From NCBI GenBank assembly GCA_002427325.1, contig DIQS01000030.1:9706-18427 (forward strand): 8,722 nt of DNA. The letters run 5' to 3'. How positions within the stretch are numbered: the stretch's first letter is position 1; every line of letters begins with the position of its first letter. The stretch is from Cloacimonetes bacterium UBA5456. GTDB lineage: Bacteria; Cloacimonadota; Cloacimonadia; Cloacimonadales; Cloacimonadaceae. The position numbers and the translations under genes are program-made. Below the pieces are notes generated by a model that saw only the letters and a list, made by a program, of their open reading frames with translations, had not been told where the DNA came from and searched no databases. Of this stretch, positions 5,938 through 8,722 are shown piece by piece.

Positions 5938-8424
5938 TTAGGCCTTACGCGCCGCGATGCTGATCATCTTCTTTTGGATCACGATGATTTTCACGACTTC
6001 CATGCCTTCGAGACTACGCTGAACGTTATCTATCTGCAAGGCTTGTTCCTTGAGATTTTCCTCGTCAGTATCAGGTGCTGCCTCGATTTTACCGCGGATT
6101 TTGCCATTGATTTGCACCACAAAAGTGATGCTATCCTGAACGAGGCACTTTTCGTCATAGACCGGCAATCCGGCTTCACTGATGAGGCTTTCGTGACCCA
6201 TTTTCTGCCAGAGTTCTTCGGCGACGTGCGGCGCAAAAGGATAGATCATCAGCGGGATGATGTGGCAAGCTTCCACAAAAGCGGCGAGCTCGTTATCACT
6301 GAGTTTAGATGGCTCTTTGACGGCATAGACGTTATTGAGATGCTCCATCACCGCAGCGATAGCGGTGTTATATTGCATACGTTTAAGCGCATCTTCGCGC
6401 CATTTCTTGATGCAGGAATGACTGCTGAAGCGCAGCTTTTTCCCGCTTTCGGACAGCGCATCGTGATCGATCTCAAGCTCAAGTCCGCGCTTGATTTCAT
6501 CCAAATTTCCATCGATGAGGCGATAGATGCGATTGAGGAATCGAGATGCGCCCATCAGCGCTTCATCGCTCCATTCCACATCCTTTTCCGGCGGCGAAGC
6601 AAAGAGCAGATAGACCCTGAGCGTATCCGCCCCAAAGCTATCGATAATGTATTGAGGATCAACGGCATTACCTTTGGATTTGCTCATCTTAGCGCCATCT
6701 TTGAGCACCATTCCCTGCGTGAGCAATCTCAGGAAGGGCTCATCACCTTTCACCCAGCCCATGTCACGCATAAACTTATGGAAAAAGCGAGCATAGAGCA
6801 AGTGCATGCAGGCATGTTCGATGCCGCCGATATATTGATCCACGGGCAGCCAGAAATCCGCAAGCTTCGGATCAAAAGGCATTTTATCATTATTAACATC
6901 GGTAAATCGCGCAAAATACCATGATGAATCCACGAAAGTATCCATGGTATCGGTCTCTCTTTTGGAGGGCTCGCCACACTGAGGGCAAGGCACATTGATC
7001 CAATCCGGCGCACTGAGCAGCGGATTTGAAGTAGTCTTGCCAATGGGCACATCTTCCGGCAGAACAACGGGCAGGTCTTCATCGGGAACGAGGACAATCC
7101 CGCATTTAGGACAATGTATCACGGGGATGGGATTTCCCCAATAGCGCTGACGAGAGATGCCCCAATCTCTTAGACGATAAGTGATTGCAGAATCGCCCCA
7201 ACCATTCTTAGCGATATATGCACTGATCTTTTCCTTGGCTTCTTCGCTACCCTGCCCATCAAAATGCGCAGAATTAGCGATGATTCCGGGCTCAATATAA
7301 GCTTCCTTCATCTCCTCAAGGACAAGGTTTTGATCGAGGTTCTGAATCACGATCTTCATAGGAATATCATACTTTTTAGCAAACTCAAAGTCGCGCTGAT
7401 CGTGCGCCGGAACCGCCATCACCGCCCCCGTGCCATAATCCATGAGTACATAGTTTGTGATCCAGATTTGCACCTTATCGCCCGAAAGCGGATTGATACA
7501 ATATCGCCCGCTAAAGACACCTTCTTTGATCGCTTCAGCACTGCTACGACTGTGTTTATCCTCATTGATGACCCTCTTGCAAAAGCTATGCAACTCAGCA
7601 TTGTCCGGCTCCTGAGCAAGCCAGCTTTGAACGAGAGGATGCTCCGGCGGAAGTGCCATGAAAGTCACCCCATAGATGGTATCCGGACGGGTGGTAAATA
7701 CGCTGATTTTCTCTTTAGTATCTTCCAAAACGAAGTCGATGGATGCGCCGTGACTCTTGCCAATCCAGTGTTCCTGCATGGCGATCACGCGCTCTGGCCA
7801 CTGAATCATAGACGAAAAATCGAGCAATTCCTCAGCATAATCGGTGATCCTGAAATACCATTGCTCCAGCTCTTTTTGGCTCACTTCATTGCCACAACGC
7901 CAGCATGCGCCATCTTCCACCTGCTCATTTGCCAAGACGGTGAAACAATCTTCACACCAATTTTGGAAGCTCTTTTTGCGATAGACCAAGCCCTTTTCAT
8001 ACATCTTTTTGAAGATATATTGTCCCCAACGATAATAGTTTGGGCGACATGTGCTGAGCTCGCGCTCCCAATCGAAAAGAAAGCCTAAACAGTCAAATTG
8101 CTTGCGCATGATGGAGATATTTTCCTCGGTTGTGATCCGCGGATGTGAATGGTTTTTAATGGCAAAGTTTTCGGCGGGCATACCAAAAGCATCATATCCC
8201 ATGGGCTGCATAACGTTATAGCCTTCCATGAGTTTGATGCGCGAAATGGCATCGCCTATGGCATAATTTGAGGCGTGTCCGGCGTGCAATGCTCCCGAAG
8301 GATAGGGGAACATCGACAAGACATAATACTTCGGTTTGTCTGAAAAATCTTTCGCGTTAGCAATTCGGCGTTCGTGCCAAATCTTTTGCCATTTTTGCTC
8401 GACATCTTTAAAGGGGTAATCCAT
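5938..8424 (-). CDS. leuS: Leucyl-tRNA synthetase
   Basis: Class Ia aminoacyl-tRNA synthetase that charges tRNA-Leu with leucine and edits mischarged products; 828 residues with this start, normal for bacterial LeuRS. Visible in order: HIGH motif as HAGH (47-50) within MFPYPSGALHAGH; a zinc site C157/C160/C174/C177 (WCEDC...CWRC); the CP1 editing domain with TTRPDTIYG (244-252) and GTGAVMAVPAHDQRD (331-345); a second Cys4 set C438/C441/C480/C483; KMSKS (579-583); the anticodon-binding helices; and a C-terminal domain with VQINGKIRGKI (770-780). GMVLKDGAKMSKS shows that the leucine-specific insertion before KMSKS found in E. coli is missing, as in several other phyla. The start is ATG 8424, because GGAG lies 5 bases upstream and MDYPFKDVEQKWQKIW matches the family N-terminus. 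The open frame extends to a TTG at 8568 and includes an ATG at 8454, both less likely. Confidence 0.97.
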   Translation of the reverse strand: MDYPFKDVEQKWQKIWHERRIANAKDFSDKPKYYVLSMFPYPSGALHAGHASNYAIGDAISRIKLMEGYNVMQPMGYDAFGMPAENFAIKNHSHPRITTEENISIMRKQFDCLGFLFDWERELSTCRPNYYRWGQYIFKKMYEKGLVYRKKSFQNWCEDCFTVLANEQVEDGACWRCGNEVSQKELEQWYFRITDYAEELLDFSSMIQWPERVIAMQEHWIGKSHGASIDFVLEDTKEKISVFTTRPDTIYGVTFMALPPEHPLVQSWLAQEPDNAELHSFCKRVINEDKHSRSSAEAIKEGVFSGRYCINPLSGDKVQIWITNYVLMDYGTGAVMAVPAHDQRDFEFAKKYDIPMKIVIQNLDQNLVLEEMKEAYIEPGIIANSAHFDGQGSEEAKEKISAYIAKNGWGDSAITYRLRDWGISRQRYWGNPIPVIHCPKCGIVLVPDEDLPVVLPEDVPIGKTTSNPLLSAPDWINVPCPQCGEPSKRETDTMDTFVDSSWYFARFTDVNNDKMPFDPKLADFWLPVDQYIGGIEHACMHLLYARFFHKFMRDMGWVKGDEPFLRLLTQGMVLKDGAKMSKSKGNAVDPQYIIDSFGADTLRVYLLFASPPEKDVEWSDEALMGASRFLNRIYRLIDGNLDEIKRGLELEIDHDALSESGKKLRFSSHSCIKKWREDALKRMQYNTAIAAVMEHLNNVYAVKEPSKLSDNELAAFVEACHIIPLMIYPFAPHVAEELWQKMGHESLISEAGLPVYDEKCLVQDSITFVVQINGKIRGKIEAAPDTDEENLKEQALQIDNVQRSLEGMEVVKIIVIQKKMISIAARKA

Positions 8425-8429
8425 TTTTT

Positions 8430-8433
8430 CTCC
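8430..8433 (-). promoter_or_regulatory. Shine-Dalgarno that sets the leuS start
   Basis: GGAG followed by five A residues precedes the ATG at 8424. The in-frame alternative ATG at 8454 has only AAGAAAAACAGT upstream, with no clear Shine-Dalgarno. Confidence 0.7.
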
Positions 8434-8557
8434 ATGCGATAACAGCGCATTCATACTGTTTTTCTTATTGTTAGCCAAATTCCCGAAAGCCGCTGCTTTT
8501 GTCAATGAGAATTCATGAATACGCTTGTAAGTGCCTTTATTTTGTTGGAAATAGCTC

Positions 8558-8587
8558 AAGATAAGCAAGAAATCAAGATTTAGTCAA
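8558..8587 (-). promoter_or_regulatory. Candidate leuS promoter
   Basis: TTGACT (8587-8582), an 18-base spacer and TATCTT (8563-8558) lie on the minus strand. The predicted start near 8551 leaves a leader of about 125 bases before the leuS ATG. The leader holds a small hairpin (AAAGC/GCTTT around 8487-8500). I see no T-box sequence (no GGTGG-ACCGCG-like element), although leuS genes in other phyla can carry one. Confidence 0.4.
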
Positions 8588-8631
8588 AACCATTTTTTCA
8601 CTTAAAACAAACACAGTCTAAAGCCTTATCT

Positions 8632-8653
8632 ACCCATAGCTTCCCTATTGGGT
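8632..8653. repeat. Short hairpin upstream of leuS
   Basis: ACCCATAG (8632-8639) pairs with CTATTGGGT (8645-8653) as an 8-bp stem with one bulged T and a 5-base loop (CTTCC). There is no T run on either side, so it does not look like an intrinsic terminator. It lies upstream of the candidate leuS promoter. No gene is visible in the remainder of 8425-8722. Confidence 0.5.
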
Positions 8654-8669
8654 TCTGCTCAACGTGCGC

Positions 8670-8714
8670 TTATGATATGCTCATGGTGATGACCACATCA
8701 TGACCATATCATGA
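8670..8714 (+). repeat. Long imperfect inverted repeat (19-bp hairpin)
   Basis: Bases 8670-8688 pair with 8696-8714 around a 7-base loop (ATGACCA). Of 19 positions, 16 are Watson-Crick, two are G-T (8671/8713 and 8686/8698) and one is a C-C mismatch (8680/8704). The two G-T positions become A-C mismatches on the other strand, so an RNA copy would fold better from the plus strand. No T run follows within the window. Function unknown; it could be a REP-like dispersed palindrome, an operator or a structured RNA. Confidence 0.65.
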
Positions 8715-8719
8715 CCAGA
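8687..8719. repeat. Three tandem 11-bp repeats
   Basis: Three consecutive units (TGATGACCACA, TCATGACCATA, TCATGACCAGA) repeat every 11 bases. The last two contain the self-complementary core TCATGA, so these cores sit about one helical turn apart. The array overlaps the right arm of the hairpin at 8670-8714. Confidence 0.7.
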
Positions 8720-8722
8720 ACC
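8697..8722. repeat. Right copy of 26-base terminal direct repeat
   Basis: This final 26-base segment is identical, base for base, to positions 1-26. The match begins at the first base and ends at the last base of the window, so the true repeat may be longer than can be seen. Confidence 0.95.

Noticed and set aside
5734..6924. Open frame of 396 codons on the plus strand across the tRNA and the 3' part of leuS
   Set aside because: It lies in the codon-aligned antisense frame of leuS and starts by reading through the tRNA complement (GTRTPNHPVMSRKLYQLSYRPH-like peptide, a known false protein). It persists because leuS uses few TTA, CTA and TCA codons.
7264..8088. Open frame of 274 codons on the plus strand inside leuS
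   Set aside because: Codon-aligned antisense of a conserved enzyme, with no recognisable domain and no plausible start signal.
8425..8550. T-box riboswitch before leuS
   Set aside because: No T-box consensus, specifier-loop arrangement or terminator hairpin with T run is visible in the leader.
8687..8719. CRISPR-like repeats
   Set aside because: The units are 11 bases long and directly adjacent with no spacers, and there are no cas genes in the window.

Overview
This is a gene-dense bacterial window in which every supported gene lies on the minus strand. The M14 peptidase ends in a T9SS/FlgD-like sorting domain (YPNFPNPFNPET near residue 682) and a PorV/PorQ-like barrel lies nearby. Together these point to a Gram-negative bacterium of the Fibrobacterota-Chlorobiota-Bacteroidota superphylum or an allied candidate phylum. 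Candidatus Cloacimonadota is my best guess, by inference only. Two metallopeptidases next to housekeeping genes fit an organism that uses peptides.

In the direction of transcription (right to left) the layout is as follows. First comes a roughly 300-base non-coding end with hairpins and short repeats (8425-8722). Then follow leuS (leucyl-tRNA synthetase), a tRNA with anticodon CAU behind its own likely promoter, and a 169-base gap. A compact cluster comes next: a PorV/PorQ-like outer-membrane barrel, dxr (1-deoxy-D-xylulose 5-phosphate reductoisomerase, overlapping the barrel gene by 7 bases) and an M42 aminopeptidase (14-base gap). After a 69-base gap comes a large secreted M14 carboxypeptidase, closed by a strong intrinsic terminator at 68-104.

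The gene functions are conventional: translation (leuS, tRNA), isoprenoid precursors (dxr), peptide breakdown (cytoplasmic M42, exported M14) and the cell envelope (barrel). I found no CRISPR array, transposase, phage gene, toxin-antitoxin pair or defence island, and no convincing new multi-gene system.

The least ordinary feature is at the edges. The last 26 bases are identical to the first 26, and this segment is the right arm of a 19-bp hairpin and also part of an 11-bp tandem repeat. The window may therefore be a whole contig bounded by a dispersed repeat, or one that closes on itself in the assembly graph.
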